Of a stretch of 24,259 nt of DNA, positions 23,384-24,259 are shown one piece after another (positions within the stretch are counted from its first letter, which is position 1; each line of letters opens with the position of its first letter). A model generated the notes under the pieces. That model was not told where the DNA came from and did no database searches. It was given only the letters and a program-made list of their open reading frames with translations. Where the stretch lies: positions 1-24,259 of the forward strand of contig CAADYC010000042.1 in assembly GCA_900753165.1 (NCBI GenBank). Direction: 5' to 3'. This stretch comes from Clostridia bacterium. Lineage in GTDB: Bacteria; Bacillota; Clostridia; TANB77; CAG-508. The position numbers and the translations under genes are program-made.

Positions 23384-24259
23384 ATGAAAAAAATATCAGT
23401 AGTTATACCAATGTATTATGAAGAAGAAGTAGCACAAGAATGCTATAATAAGATGACACAAGTTTTATCAAATATTAAAGATTATGATTATGAAATTATT
23501 TGTGTAAATGATGGAAGTAGAGATAAAACATTATCTATATTAGAAAACATAGCAGAAAAAGATAAAAAAGTAAAAATAATATCTTTTTCAAGAAATTTTG
23601 GACATCAATGTGCAGTAACAGCTGGATTAAAACAAGTAACAGGTGATGCTATAGTAATTATAGATGCAGATTTACAAGATCCACCAGAACTAATACCAGA
23701 AATGCTAAAGCTTTGGGAAGAGGGAAATGAAGTAATTTATGGAAAAAGAAAAACAAGAGAGGGAGAGTCAAAATTTAAATTATTAACAGCAAAAATGTTT
23801 TATAATACTTTAAATGCTCTATCAGATGTTGATATTCCTAAAGATACAGGGGATTTTAGATTAGTAGATAGAAAAGTTGTTGATGTAATAAATTCTTTAC
23901 CAGAACATAATAAATTTTTACGTGGTTTATTTAGTTGGGTAGGTTTTGAACAAAAAGCTTTTGAGTATGAAAGAAAAGAAAGATTTGCAGGAAAAACAAA
24001 ATATCCATTAAAGAAAATGCTAAAACTTGCATCAGATGGGATTATTAGTTTTTCATCAAAACCATTAAAAATGGTTGGAGGACTTGGGATTCTAACAATA
24101 GTTATATCACTTGTAATTTTGATATATGCTATATTATCTTTTGCTTTTAAATGGAATCAATTAACACCAGGTTGGACATCATTAATGGTTGCTATAACAT
24201 TCTTCAGTGGTGTGATTTTAATTTCTTTATGGATGATAGGTGAATATATATCAAGAATA
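23384..24259 (+). CDS. GtrB-like polyprenyl-phosphate glycosyltransferase (3' truncated by window)
   Basis: An open frame of 292 codons runs to the window end without a stop. It is a GT2 of the DPM1-like/GtrB/ArnC group: ISVVIPMYYEEE (4-15), VNDGSRD (41-47), SRNFGHQ (69-75), the metal-binding DADLQDPPE (94-102), DTGDFRLVDR (154-163), and FAGKTKYP (201-208). Two C-terminal membrane spans lie at about 230-254 and 264-286, then GEYISR, which in the family lies near the end, so only a few tens of residues are missing. It should make a polyprenyl-phosphate sugar, commonly glucose, for flipping by the adjacent GtrA protein. GAAAGGAAG lies before the ATG. The usual third partner, a GT-C transferase, may be downstream or the gene at 17034. 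Confidence 0.92.
   Translation, partial: MKKISVVIPMYYEEEVAQECYNKMTQVLSNIKDYDYEIICVNDGSRDKTLSILENIAEKDKKVKIISFSRNFGHQCAVTAGLKQVTGDAIVIIDADLQDPPELIPEMLKLWEEGNEVIYGKRKTREGESKFKLLTAKMFYNTLNALSDVDIPKDTGDFRLVDRKVVDVINSLPEHNKFLRGLFSWVGFEQKAFEYERKERFAGKTKYPLKKMLKLASDGIISFSSKPLKMVGGLGILTIVISLVILIYAILSFAFKWNQLTPGWTSLMVAITFFSGVILISLWMIGEYISRI

Noticed and set aside
1..24259. tRNA or rRNA genes, CRISPR arrays, insertion sequences, integrases, phage genes
   Set aside because: No cloverleaf-like GC-rich segment, no regularly spaced direct repeats outside the lectin gene, and no transposase or integrase motif was found on reading either strand.

Overview
The window is about 24 kb of very AT-rich DNA with every convincing gene on the + strand. 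Low GC, near-exclusive AGA arginine codons, AGGAGG-type ribosome binding sites, a tandem pta-ackA-ackA acetate pathway and a Gram-positive-style polysaccharide locus point to an anaerobic Firmicute, probably a Clostridia-class gut or host-associated lineage. The organism assignment is an inference; no marker gene here fixes it.

Layout. (1) 1-159: the 3' tail of an RCC1-repeat protein and its terminator. (2) 240-3736: phosphate acetyltransferase and two divergent acetate kinase paralogs, separated by a REP-like palindrome and closed by a strong terminator at 3751-3792. (3) 3999-10595: first part of a cell-surface polysaccharide locus: a GT4 glycosyltransferase, two closely related GT2 enzymes, a polytopic O-antigen polymerase/ligase-like protein, a second GT4 carrying a +1 frameshift near its start, and another GT2. 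(4) 10609-17019: a good promoter, then an ABC-2 polysaccharide exporter (ATPase and permease), an 86-aa coiled-coil protein, a GT4, a GT2 whose C-terminus looks like half a GT4, and a GT4-GT2 fusion. (5) 17034-24259: a membrane glycan-decoration and surface section: a GT-C-like polytopic enzyme, a DPM-like polyprenyl-phosphate glycosyltransferase, a secreted protein with three ricin-type lectin repeats and an M14 zinc carboxypeptidase domain, an unknown membrane-anchored protein, a GtrA-type membrane protein, and a GtrB-like glycosyltransferase cut by the window end.

Working model (inference): the soluble GT2/GT4 enzymes build a lipid-linked polymer in the cytoplasm and the ABC exporter moves it across the membrane. 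Polyprenyl-phosphate sugars made by the DPM-like/GtrB-like enzymes, flipped by GtrA and transferred by GT-C enzymes, decorate it outside. The lectin-metallopeptidase and the anchored unknown protein act on the finished envelope. No initiating sugar-phosphate transferase and no LCP attachment enzyme is in the window, so the locus probably continues beyond it.

The points most worth checking are the lectin-M14 protein with its mosaic repeats, the coiled-coil protein beside the exporter, the half-GT4 tail, the frameshifted GT4, and the acetate-pocket substitution in the first acetate kinase.
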